Notes under the pieces: model-generated
What the model saw: the letters and a program-made list of their open reading frames with translations, nothing else
Told to the model about the DNA's origin: nothing
The model's database searches: none
NCBI RefSeq assembly: GCF_900184255.1
Contig: NZ_LT854635.1
Location: 45,690-63,354, forward strand
Length of the DNA stretch: 17,665 nucleotides
Direction of reading: 5' to 3'
From: Haloimpatiens massiliensis
Lineage (GTDB): Bacteria; Bacillota; Clostridia; Clostridiales; Clostridiaceae
Program-made: the position numbers and the translations under genes
In this document: positions 8,105-15,011 of the stretch, piece after piece
Layout: the number at the start of each line of letters is the position of its first letter
Numbering within the stretch: the first letter of the stretch is position 1

Positions 8105-9019
8105 ATGAAAGTAATTGTTGGGTCTAGGGGCAGTAAATTGGCGATTACACAAACTAATTGGGTTATAGATAAGATAAAAAAAGCGAATCCACATGTGGAA
8201 GTGGAGCTTAAAGTGATAAAGACAAAGGGAGATAAAATTCAAAATGTAGCCTTAGATAAAATAGGAGATAAGGGTATTTTTGTTAAGGAAATAGAGCAAG
8301 AGCTTCTAGAAGGAAAGATAGACATAGCAATTCACAGCATGAAGGACATGCCATCAACTCTTCCAGAGGGACTTAAGTTTTCTTATGTGCCAAAGAGGGA
8401 GGACTTTAGAGATGTGATAATTCTTAGAGAAGGGTATAATTCTTTAAAGGACTTGCCACAGGGAGCTAGAATAGGTACAGGCAGTAAAAGAAGAAAATAT
8501 CAGCTTTTAAAGTATAGACCGGATTTAGATATAGTACCTATAAGGGGGAACATAGATACTAGAATAAGAAAAATAGAAGAAGAAAATCTTCATGGAGTAG
8601 TCTTGGCTGCAGCAGGTGTAAATAGATTAGGTATGGATGACAAAATCAAGAATAGAATTTTTTATGTAGACGAGGAAATAATACTTCCAGCACCAGCGCA
8701 AGGAATCCTTGCTATAGAGATAAGAAAAGATGATACCAAAATAGAAGAAATATTAAAGCCTATTCACCATGAAGAAAGCAAAACTCAAGCGGAGGCCGAA
8801 AGAGGATTTCTAGAGGCCATAGAGGGAAGTTGCCACATACCTGTGGGAGCTTTATGTACGGTAAATGGAGAAGAAATTAGTATAGATGGATTGTTTGGTT
8901 TAGAAGATGGAAGTGTAATGGTTAGAAAAATTGTAAAAGGAAAAAAAGAAGAAGCTAGAGAACTGGGACTTAAATTGGCGGAAGAAATCAGAGAGGAGAT
9001 GAAAAACGTTGAAAGGTAA
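8105..9019 (+). CDS. hemC: Hydroxymethylbilane synthase (porphobilinogen deaminase)
   Basis: Joins four porphobilinogen molecules into hydroxymethylbilane. The N-terminus MKVIVGSRGSKLAITQTNWV is the family signature; HSMKDMPSTLP (77-87) carries the catalytic Asp81; the RIGTGSKRR loop (122-130) and RGNIDTR (147-153) bind cofactor and substrate. Cys243 in EGSCHIPVGA would hold the covalent dipyrromethane cofactor. Length 304 aa is normal. GGAAGGGAG precedes the ATG by about 11 nt. The 3' end overlaps cobA-hemD by 11 nt. Confidence 0.97.
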   Translation: MKVIVGSRGSKLAITQTNWVIDKIKKANPHVEVELKVIKTKGDKIQNVALDKIGDKGIFVKEIEQELLEGKIDIAIHSMKDMPSTLPEGLKFSYVPKREDFRDVIILREGYNSLKDLPQGARIGTGSKRRKYQLLKYRPDLDIVPIRGNIDTRIRKIEEENLHGVVLAAAGVNRLGMDDKIKNRIFYVDEEIILPAPAQGILAIEIRKDDTKIEEILKPIHHEESKTQAEAERGFLEAIEGSCHIPVGALCTVNGEEISIDGLFGLEDGSVMVRKIVKGKKEEARELGLKLAEEIREEMKNVER

Positions 9020-10511
9020 GGTATACTTAATAGGTGCAGGACCTGGAGATTATGAATTACTTACTTTAAAGGGTCTTAACTGTATTAGAAAAGCAGACAT
9101 AGTTGTTTACGATAGACTTGCTAATGATAGCTTTTTAAAGGAAACTAAGGCAGGTTGTGAATTTATATATGTAGGTAAAGAGTCTAAAAATCACACTAAA
9201 ACTCAAGATGAAATAAATGAAATTATAGCAGAAGAAGCTTTAGAGGGTAAAACCGTTGCAAGACTTAAAGGGGGAGACCCTTATGTATTTGGAAGAGGTG
9301 GAGAAGAGGGCGAATTTCTTTTAGAAAAAGGTGTGGATTTTGAAGTAGTTCCCGGCATAACCTCTGCAATTGGAGGTCTTTGTTATGCAGGTATACCTAT
9401 AACTCACAGGGACTATGCATCATCTTTTCACGTTATAACAGGTCACCTAAAGGAAGAAGATAAGGAATTAAACTGGGAAGCACTAGCTAAATTAGATGGA
9501 ACCCTTGTATTTTTAATGGGTATGGCTAATCTGCAAAATATATGTAATAACTTAATAGAACAGGGTAAATGTAAGGATACACCAGTTGCCATAATAAACT
9601 GGGCTACAAGACCGGAACAAAAGGTAGTAACAGCAACATTAGAAACCATATATGAGGTGGTACAAAGAGAAGGAATAAAACCACCTAGCCTTATAGTTGT
9701 TGGTGGTGTAGTTGCTTTAAGAGATAAGCTGAACTTCTTTGAAAAAAAGCCTTTATTTGGTAAAAATATAGTGGTTACAAGAGCAAGAACTCAAAGTAGC
9801 AAATTAGTAGAGGAGCTAAAGAGCTTAGGTGCTGATGTTGTAGAGTTTCCAACTATAAAAATAAAAGAAATAATTCCTAATGAACAATTAGATAATAGTA
9901 TAAGATGTTTAAAGGAATATTCTTATGTAGTATTTACCAGTATAAATGGAGTAAATATATTCTTTAAAAGGCTGATGAATTTGGGCTTTGACAGTAGAGT
10001 TTTTGGAGGTACAAAAATAGTAGCTATAGGATCTTCTACAGCTAAAGAGCTTACTAAGTACGGGCTTATAGCGGATATAGTTCCAGATAAGTTTGTAGCA
10101 GAGGAATTATTTAAGGAATTGGAAAATGTTATAACTAAGGAAGATAAGGTGCTTATTCCAAGAGCTAGTGAAGCTAGAGAAATTTTAGTTGAGAAATTAA
10201 GCAAATTATGCTTTGTTAAAGAAGTTAAAATATACGATACTGTAGCAGGAGAGGGAAAGAGAGAAAAAATAATAGAACTTTTAAAGGATGGTAAAATAGA
10301 CTACATAACATTTACTAGCTCCTCTACAGTTAAAAATTTAGTTAAAATATTAGGTGAGAAAAATTTAAGCTTATTAGATGGGGTGAAACTCATGTCTATA
10401 GGACCTATTACTTCTAAAACCATAGAGGAGTTTGGACTTAAAGTTTATAGGGAAGCGGAAGAATATACTATTAGTGGACTAGTGCATAGTTTACTAGCGT
10501 GCCAGTATTAG
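9009..10511 (+). CDS. Uroporphyrinogen-III C-methyltransferase / uroporphyrinogen-III synthase fusion
   Basis: A two-enzyme protein. Residues ~1-245 are a CobA/SUMT methyltransferase: GAGPGDYELLTLKG (9-22), ARLKGGDPYVFGRGGEE (84-100), VVPGITSA (113-120), GIPITHRDYASS (128-139). Residues ~252-497 are a HemD synthase: KNIVVTRARTQS (252-263), a FTSINGV loop and a FTSSSTVKNL loop. The protein would cyclise hydroxymethylbilane to uroporphyrinogen III and methylate it to precorrin-2, directing product away from heme and toward siroheme and cobalamin. Such cobA-hemD fusions are known in clostridia, including C. josui. The start is TTG at 9009, preceded by GAGGAG and overlapping hemC. The last ~10 codons run into a CTAG-rich repeat, so the C-terminal tail may be secondarily altered. 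Confidence 0.95.
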   Translation: MKGKVYLIGAGPGDYELLTLKGLNCIRKADIVVYDRLANDSFLKETKAGCEFIYVGKESKNHTKTQDEINEIIAEEALEGKTVARLKGGDPYVFGRGGEEGEFLLEKGVDFEVVPGITSAIGGLCYAGIPITHRDYASSFHVITGHLKEEDKELNWEALAKLDGTLVFLMGMANLQNICNNLIEQGKCKDTPVAIINWATRPEQKVVTATLETIYEVVQREGIKPPSLIVVGGVVALRDKLNFFEKKPLFGKNIVVTRARTQSSKLVEELKSLGADVVEFPTIKIKEIIPNEQLDNSIRCLKEYSYVVFTSINGVNIFFKRLMNLGFDSRVFGGTKIVAIGSSTAKELTKYGLIADIVPDKFVAEELFKELENVITKEDKVLIPRASEAREILVEKLSKLCFVKEVKIYDTVAGEGKREKIIELLKDGKIDYITFTSSSTVKNLVKILGEKNLSLLDGVKLMSIGPITSKTIEEFGLKVYREAEEYTISGLVHSLLACQY

Positions 10512-10605
10512 TGGGCTAGGGTGTCAGAGGGCTAGAATGCTAGTTGTTGTAAATCTCTAGTCTCAATTGTCAATTCTCAACTATAACTGAGAGTGAGAGA
10601 TTAGT
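10470..10605. repeat. CTAG-rich degenerate repeat and imperfect inverted repeat after cobA-hemD
   Basis: CTAG occurs at 10479, 10494, 10516, 10532, 10540 and 10557, starting within the last codons of cobA-hemD. Next comes TCAATTGTCAATTCTCAA, itself a short internal repeat. An imperfect inverted repeat follows: AATCTCTAGTCTCA (10552-10565) against TGAGAGTGAGAGATT (10588-10602). The segment looks like low-complexity intergenic filler rather than a gene. No clear T-tract follows, so it is not a clean terminator. Confidence 0.6.
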
Positions 10606-10686
10606 TTAGGAATGACATTGAATATTTTAAATTTAGGAGATATCTTTAGTTATTTAAAATATAAATAAAAGTAATTAAATATAGTA

Positions 10687-10719
10687 AAATGTACTTATGA
10701 AAAGGAAGTGAGTACATTT
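10687..10719 (+). promoter_or_regulatory. Perfect inverted repeat around the tnpA-fragment ribosome binding site
   Basis: AAATGTAC (10687-10694) and GTACATTT (10712-10719) are 8-bp perfect complements separated by 17 nt. The loop holds the Shine-Dalgarno AAGGAAGTGAG and the right arm covers most of the TTG start. As RNA the hairpin could limit translation of the fragment; as DNA it could be a binding site for the encoded HTH protein. Confidence 0.4.
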
Positions 10720-10885
10720 GAAGAATAATAACTATAAACCAAATGAATTTGCAGAATTAATTAATGTATCAGTTAGAACATTACAAAGATGGGATAATGA
10801 AGGAATATTAAAAGCATTTAGAACACCAACAAATAGGAGATATTATACTTATGAGCAATACAAAGAAAATATAAGAAAAAGATAA
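10718..10885 (+). pseudogene. IS607-type TnpA serine transposase, N-terminal HTH fragment only
   Basis: A 55-codon frame from TTG (ribosome binding site AAGGAAGTGAG) to TAA. It reads YKPNEFAELINVSVRTLQRW, then AFRTPTNRRYYTYEQYKENI, the MerR-like winged-helix region with which IS607 TnpA proteins begin. Full-length TnpA has about 190-210 residues, with a serine-recombinase domain following at once; that domain (including the catalytic Ser) is absent, and the frame stops six nt before tnpB. This is best explained by an internal deletion of ~400 nt. The fragment keeps the sequence-specific DNA-binding part, so it could still occupy transposon ends as a repressor or competitor, but cannot catalyse transposition. 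Confidence 0.85.
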
Positions 10886-10891
10886 AGGAAG

Positions 10892-12061
10892 ATGAAGAAG
10901 TTGAAAAAAGCATACAAAATAGAGATTAAACCAACAGAAGAACAGAGAACTAAAATTCATCAAACTATTGGTGTAAGCAGGTTCATATACAATTTTTATA
11001 TTGCTCATAATAAAGAAGTTTACGAAAAAGAGAAAAAATTTATTAGTGGTATGGATTTTTCTAAATGGCTTAATAACAAATATATTCCTAATCATCCTGA
11101 CAAAGCTTGGATTAAAGAAGTGTCTTCCAAAGCTACTAAACAAGCCATTATGAATGGAGAAAAAGCATTTAAAAAATTCTTTAAAGGGGAAAGCGGCTTT
11201 CCTAAATTTAAGAAAAAGAAAAATCAAGATGTTAAAGCTTATTTTCCTAAGAATAACAAATCAGATTGGACTATTGAAAGACATAGAGTTAAAGTACCAA
11301 CTTTAGGTTGGATTAGATTAAAAGAATTTGGATACATTCCAGTTAACTCTATAGTTAAAAGTGGTACAGTAAGTCAAAAAGCAGATAGATATTTTGTTTC
11401 AATTTTAGTTGAAGAAGCTATTAATTTAGACAATAAATCTTATTCAGAAGGAATAGGCGTAGACCTTGGATTAAAGAATTTTGCAATTTGTAATAATGGT
11501 TTATCTAAAAAGAATATTAACAAAACTAAAACAGTTAAAAAAGCAGAAAAGAAACTAAAACGTGAGCAAAGAAAGCTTTCAAGAAAATATGAAAGTTTAA
11601 AATTAAGAAATAAAAAAGAGAAAGGAGAAGCTACTCGTCAAAATATCCAAAAACAAATAGTAAAGGTACAAAAACTTCATCAAAGACTTACAAATATAAG
11701 AACTGATTATATAAATAAAACAGTGAATGAGTTAATAAAACAAAAACCAAGTTTTATAACTATTGAAGATTTAAATGTAAGTGGAATGATGAAGAATAGA
11801 CATTTAGCTAAAGCGGTTGCTGGGCAAAAGTTTTATGAATTTAGAACTAAGCTTATTTCAAAAGCTAAACAAAATGGCATTGAGATAAGAATAGTTAATA
11901 GATTCTATCCAAGTAGTAAAGTGTGTAGCTGTTGTGGAGCATATAAGAAAGATTTAAAACTATCTGATAGAGTTTACAAATGCAGTTGTGGGCTTTCTAT
12001 TGATAGAGATTTAAATGCTTCAATAAATTTAGCTAATGTTAAAGAATATAAGATAGCTTAA
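10892..12061 (+). CDS. tnpB: TnpB RNA-guided endonuclease of an IS607-family element
   Basis: A 389-aa TnpB. The N-terminal helix-turn-helix-like/WED region (1-180) begins KAYKIEIKPTEEQ. The RuvC-I Asp191 is in GVDLGLKNFAI, the RuvC-II Glu292 in ITIEDLNVSGM, a Cys4-type zinc-finger (Cys345, Cys348, Cys364, Cys366) lies between, and the RuvC-III Asp is in SIDRDLNASINL (Asp371/Asp373). A Lys/Arg-rich helical stretch (206-275) follows RuvC-I. All catalytic residues are present and the length is normal, so it should be an active DNA nuclease guided by an RNA made from the element's 3' end, rather than a nuclease-dead TnpB-derived regulator. AAGGAAG before the ATG gives the start. The transposase partner is deleted, leaving TnpB as the only complete element gene. 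Confidence 0.93.
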   Translation: MKKLKKAYKIEIKPTEEQRTKIHQTIGVSRFIYNFYIAHNKEVYEKEKKFISGMDFSKWLNNKYIPNHPDKAWIKEVSSKATKQAIMNGEKAFKKFFKGESGFPKFKKKKNQDVKAYFPKNNKSDWTIERHRVKVPTLGWIRLKEFGYIPVNSIVKSGTVSQKADRYFVSILVEEAINLDNKSYSEGIGVDLGLKNFAICNNGLSKKNINKTKTVKKAEKKLKREQRKLSRKYESLKLRNKKEKGEATRQNIQKQIVKVQKLHQRLTNIRTDYINKTVNELIKQKPSFITIEDLNVSGMMKNRHLAKAVAGQKFYEFRTKLISKAKQNGIEIRIVNRFYPSSKVCSCCGAYKKDLKLSDRVYKCSCGLSIDRDLNASINLANVKEYKIA

Positions 12062-12212
12062 TTAAACAAGCACTTATATGTGTACCCAAGGCTATTTGGG
12101 GAATTAACGACTGCGGAGTACTATACAAACTGTAGTAGCTTAGGCAAGACAGAGTACGTTGAAGCAGTAACAATCTCAATATGGATACATTTGACCATGT
12201 TTTGAGTAGCAG
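12050..12212 (+). ncRNA. Candidate TnpB guide RNA scaffold (omega RNA / reRNA) at the element right end
   Basis: The 150 nt between tnpB and the proposed right end hold no gene, are less AT-rich than other spacers and fold locally. Stems are CCCAA/TTGGG (12085-12100), TACTATA/TGTAGTA with a CAAAC loop (12119-12137, one G-U pair), and CTCAA-TATGG pairing CCATG-TTTTGAG (12175-12206). TnpB guide RNAs are known to derive from the tnpB 3' end plus the right end, with the guide supplied by flanking host DNA. Here that guide would start at about 12213 and cover the hemB ribosome binding site and start codon. The exact 5' and 3' ends are unknown. Confidence 0.55.
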
Positions 12213-12220
12213 GATTTGAA

Positions 12221-13195
12221 ATGAACATTGTAAAGAGACCTAGAAGGCTTAGGGTAAATGAAACTATAAGAAGTATTGTAAGAGAAACAAAAATAAATAT
12301 TGAGGATCTTGTTTATCCTTTGTTTGTGGTAGAAGGAGAAAACATTAAAGAAGAAATTAAGTCTATGCCAGATAATTATAGATTTTCTATAGATAAATTA
12401 TTAGAGGAAGTTAAAGAACTTCAGGAATTGGGTATAAAATCTATATTGTTATTTGGAATTCCGGAGCATAAGGATGAGTGTGGAAGTGATGCTTATGACG
12501 AGAATGGAATAATACAAAAGGCAGTTAGAGCTATAAAGGTTAATTTCCCTAAGATGTATGTAATAACTGATATTTGTATGTGTGAATATACATGTCATGG
12601 TCATTGTGGTATTTTAACTGAGGATGGATATGTTGACAATGATAAGACTTTAGAATATCTTGGTAAAATAGCAGTAAGTCATGCTTTGGCAGGAGCAGAT
12701 ATGGTGGCACCATCAGATATGATGGATGGTAGAGTTGGATACATGAGAGAAGCCCTTGATAAGGCGGGATATGTTAATGTTCCAATAATGGCTTATAGCG
12801 CAAAATATTCCTCAGCTTTTTATGGACCATTTAGGGATGCTGCGGATTCAGCACCATCTTTCGGAGATAGAAAGGCTTATCAAATGGACCCTGCTAATAT
12901 AAATGAAGCTGTAAGAGAAGTGGAGCTTGATATAGAGGAAGGCGCTGACATAGTTATGGTAAAACCAGCACTTCCATATCTTGATGTTATAAGAAAGGTT
13001 AAGGATACCTTTAACATTCCAATAGCAGCTTACAATGTAAGTGGAGAGTATTCTATGATTAAAATGGCAGTAGATAACGGACTTTTAAACGAGTCAGCTA
13101 TTATGGAATCTTTAGTTTCTATAAAGAGAGCAGGAGCGGATATTATTATAACGTATTTTGCAAAATATGTGGCAAAAGAAATAAGAGATAAATAA
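12221..13195 (+). CDS. hemB: Delta-aminolevulinic acid dehydratase (porphobilinogen synthase)
   Basis: Condenses two 5-aminolevulinates to porphobilinogen. Schiff-base lysines are Lys195 in AYSAKYSSAFYGPFR and Lys248 in VMVKPALPYLD. The Cys119/Cys121/Cys129 cluster in DICMCEYTCHGHCG identifies a zinc-type enzyme. Length 324 aa is standard. AGGA lies 6 nt before the ATG, and those bases straddle the right junction of the TnpB element. Because the insert separates it from cobA-hemD, its transcription must pass through the element or start inside it; I see no strong terminator in the element. Confidence 0.97.
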   Translation: MNIVKRPRRLRVNETIRSIVRETKINIEDLVYPLFVVEGENIKEEIKSMPDNYRFSIDKLLEEVKELQELGIKSILLFGIPEHKDECGSDAYDENGIIQKAVRAIKVNFPKMYVITDICMCEYTCHGHCGILTEDGYVDNDKTLEYLGKIAVSHALAGADMVAPSDMMDGRVGYMREALDKAGYVNVPIMAYSAKYSSAFYGPFRDAADSAPSFGDRKAYQMDPANINEAVREVELDIEEGADIVMVKPALPYLDVIRKVKDTFNIPIAAYNVSGEYSMIKMAVDNGLLNESAIMESLVSIKRAGADIIITYFAKYVAKEIRDK

Positions 13196-13210
13196 CTCAA
13201 CTTTCGCATA

Positions 13211-13362
13211 TAAATTTTAAGCTCTACATTATACAAGGTAAGAAGTAAAAGTGAAAAGTAAGAAGTAATAGGTAAAAAGAAAGAGCTATTGAAAAATTTC
13301 AGCAAAGCTGAAATTTTACTACAACTATTACTTCTTACCTATTACTTATCTGTAAATTTTAA
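13211..13362. repeat. Nested palindromic repeat between hemB and hemL
   Basis: Outer arms AAGTAATAGGTAA (13263-13275) and TTACCTATTACTT (13335-13347) are 13-bp perfect complements. Inside is a second perfect hairpin, 11 bp with an AAA loop (13293-13317). The left side also carries GTAAGAAGTAA-type direct repeats (13238, 13258) that can pair with the right arm in other registers. TAAATTTTAA flanks the whole as a 10-bp direct repeat (13211-13220, 13353-13362), resembling a target duplication. The inner hairpin, followed by TTTTA, could partly terminate transcription before hemL. It may be a small palindromic mobile repeat. Confidence 0.65.
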
Positions 13363-13383
13363 ATTATATATTGAAAGGGAAAG

Positions 13384-14688
13384 GTGAAAAAAGTGAAACA
13401 TTGCAATTCAGAGAAGCTTTTTGAAGAAGCTCAGAAATACATACCTGGAGGCGTTAACAGCCCTGTTAGAGCATTTAGATCTGTAGGATTAAATCCTATA
13501 TTCATAGAAAGAGGCAAAGGCTGTAAGATTAAAGATGTAGATGAAAATGAATATATAGATTATATATGTTCTTGGGGTCCTTTAATGCTTGGACATAGCA
13601 ATGAGGAATTACTAGAAGGTATAGAAGAAGTCGTTAGTAAGGGAACGAGCTTTGGAGTGCCTACAGAAATAGAAGTCAAAATGGCTAAATTTATAGTAGA
13701 AGCTTATCCATCTGTAGATATGGTGAGAATGGTTAACTCAGGAACAGAGGCCACCATGAGTGCGTTAAGAGTCGCAAGAGGATATACAAATAGAAACAAG
13801 ATAGTTAAATTCGAAGGTTGTTATCATGGACATTCAGATGCTCTTTTAGTTAAATCAGGCTCAGGAACTATAACCTTTGGAGTGCCTACAAGTCCAGGAG
13901 TTCCTGCGGATACAGTAAAGGACACTTTAGTTTGCAAGTACAATGATATGGAAAGTGTAAAGGAAGTATTTAAAAAATATGGTAATGATATAGCTGCAGT
14001 TATAGTAGAGCCTGTAGGTGGAAATATGGGAGTAGTTCCAGGAAAAAAAGAGTTTTTACAAGGATTAAGGGATATAACTAAACAATACGGATCAGTTTTA
14101 ATATTTGACGAAGTAATAACAGGTTTTAGAATTGCCTTTGGAGGAGCTCAAGAAGTGTATGGTATAGAACCAGACATGACTTGTTTTGGAAAAATAATAG
14201 GGGCAGGTCTTCCAGTAGGTGCTTATGGAGGAAAGAAAGAAATAATGGAAATGGTATCGCCAGTAGGTCCTGTGTATCAAGCGGGAACTCTATCAGGAAA
14301 CCCATTAGCTATGCATATGGGATATAAAAACTTAAACATATTAAAAAATAATAAGCACATATATGAAGAATTGGAACAAAAGGCCATAAAGCTTGAAAAA
14401 GGAATAAATGAAAATATTAAAGAACTAGGAATAAAGGCAACAGTAGTTAGATTTAAAGCAATGCTTTGCCTGTTCTTAGCAGAAGGGCCTTTTGACAACT
14501 TCCAAGAAGTTATGAAGTGTGATACAGAAAAATATGCTGTATACTTTAAGGAAATGTTAGATAGAGGAATACTTCTTCCACCAGCACAATTTGAAGCTAT
14601 GTTCTTGTCAGCTGCCCATGGTGATGAAGAACTTGAGTATACTATAAAATGTAATTATGAAGCTTTAAAGGTTGCATTTCAAAAATAG
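13384..14688 (+). CDS. hemL: Glutamate-1-semialdehyde 2,1-aminomutase
   Basis: PLP enzyme that moves the amino group of glutamate-1-semialdehyde to give 5-aminolevulinate, completing the C5 route begun by HemA. The PLP lysine is Lys270 in CFGKIIGAGLPVGAYGG. FDEVITGFRI (241-250) holds the cofactor-ring Asp, and NSGTEATMSALRVARG (118-133) binds phosphate. Length 434 aa is usual. Two in-frame GTG starts are possible: 13384 (GGG only 4 nt upstream) and 13393 (AAAGG about 8 nt upstream, giving 431 aa). Spacing slightly favours the second; the longer form is listed. It is the last gene of the cluster and is followed by a terminator. Confidence 0.96.
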   Translation: MKKVKHCNSEKLFEEAQKYIPGGVNSPVRAFRSVGLNPIFIERGKGCKIKDVDENEYIDYICSWGPLMLGHSNEELLEGIEEVVSKGTSFGVPTEIEVKMAKFIVEAYPSVDMVRMVNSGTEATMSALRVARGYTNRNKIVKFEGCYHGHSDALLVKSGSGTITFGVPTSPGVPADTVKDTLVCKYNDMESVKEVFKKYGNDIAAVIVEPVGGNMGVVPGKKEFLQGLRDITKQYGSVLIFDEVITGFRIAFGGAQEVYGIEPDMTCFGKIIGAGLPVGAYGGKKEIMEMVSPVGPVYQAGTLSGNPLAMHMGYKNLNILKNNKHIYEELEQKAIKLEKGINENIKELGIKATVVRFKAMLCLFLAEGPFDNFQEVMKCDTEKYAVYFKEMLDRGILLPPAQFEAMFLSAAHGDEELEYTIKCNYEALKVAFQK

Positions 14689-14767
14689 ATAAAGAAAAAT
14701 TTCAGCTTCTATTAAACTGGGAGATGAGTGTAATAAAATTCTATAATAATGATTTTTAATAACAATT

Positions 14768-14820
14768 CGAAGTTTCAGTTAGAATATAAGTTCTAGCTTA
14801 AGCTTCGATTTTTTTATTTT
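14768..14820 (+). terminator. Intrinsic terminator of the cobalt/hem operon
   Basis: A 17-bp stem, with two G-U pairs and one mismatch, runs from CGAAGTTTCAGTTAGAA (14768-14784) to TTCTAGCTTAAGCTTCG (14791-14807), with a 6-nt loop and then ATTTTTTTATTTT. It lies 80 nt after hemL. The rest of the 323-nt gap holds the next operon's promoter region. Confidence 0.85.
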
Positions 14821-14903
14821 GATTGATCATTAATTATACTTTATACCTAAAAGCTAAGAAGTAAATACATGGATAAAAATATAATTGTTTATAAAAAAGG
14901 GGC

Positions 14904-14965
14904 TTTACATTTACAAAGTACTGGTGTATTATATCAGTAGAACACTAACACGTTGGTACTGGTAT
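14904..14965 (+). promoter_or_regulatory. Promoter and candidate autoregulatory operators of the GntR-ABC operon
   Basis: TTTACA (14904-14909), a 17-nt spacer and TATTAT (14927-14932) form a good sigma-A promoter. TACTG (14919-14923) and CAGTA (14935-14939) form an inverted repeat centred on the -10. GTACTGGT occurs twice, at 14918 and 14956, so the second copy lies in the transcript leader. YtrA-type GntR regulators usually repress their own operon, so these are the likely binding sites. Confidence 0.6.
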
Positions 14966-15011
14966 AAGATTTAATAAAAAATAAAAAGTATGGAGGTGGC
15001 AGTAAATAGAG

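Larger units (their letters stand above)
10610..12212 (+). mobile_element. IS607-family derivative with truncated TnpA and intact TnpB
   Basis: An insertion between cobA-hemD and hemB containing a MerR-like HTH fragment typical of IS607 TnpA, a complete TnpB, and a structured 3' region. IS607-type serine transposases insert at GG dinucleotides without target duplication. Both proposed ends show AG|GA: TTTAG|GAATG on the left (GG at 10609-10610) and GCAG|GATTT on the right (GG at 12212-12213). Joining the flanks restores TTTAGGATTTGAAATG, a normal hemB leader with an AGGA ribosome binding site. The ends are inferred; the element is certain from its proteins. No group I intron core is visible, so it is not an IStron as found in some clostridia. 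Confidence 0.75.

Noticed and set aside
10512..10717. Group I intron of an IStron, known with IS607 TnpA/TnpB in some clostridia
   Set aside because: Only about 110 nt lies between the inferred left end and the tnpA fragment, and I see no group I core elements.
10808..11227. 139-codon minus-strand frame opposite the TnpA fragment and tnpB
   Set aside because: It lies antisense to a clear tnpB, is rich in Phe from reverse-complemented Lys codons, and resembles no family.
10892..12061. Nuclease-dead TnpB-derived transcription regulator controlling hem genes
   Set aside because: RuvC Asp and Glu residues and the zinc-finger are all visible, so a dead nuclease is not supported.
14098..14498. 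Minus-strand frames of 60 and 73 codons inside hemL
   Set aside because: They are shadows of a well-conserved hemL coding sequence without start signals.
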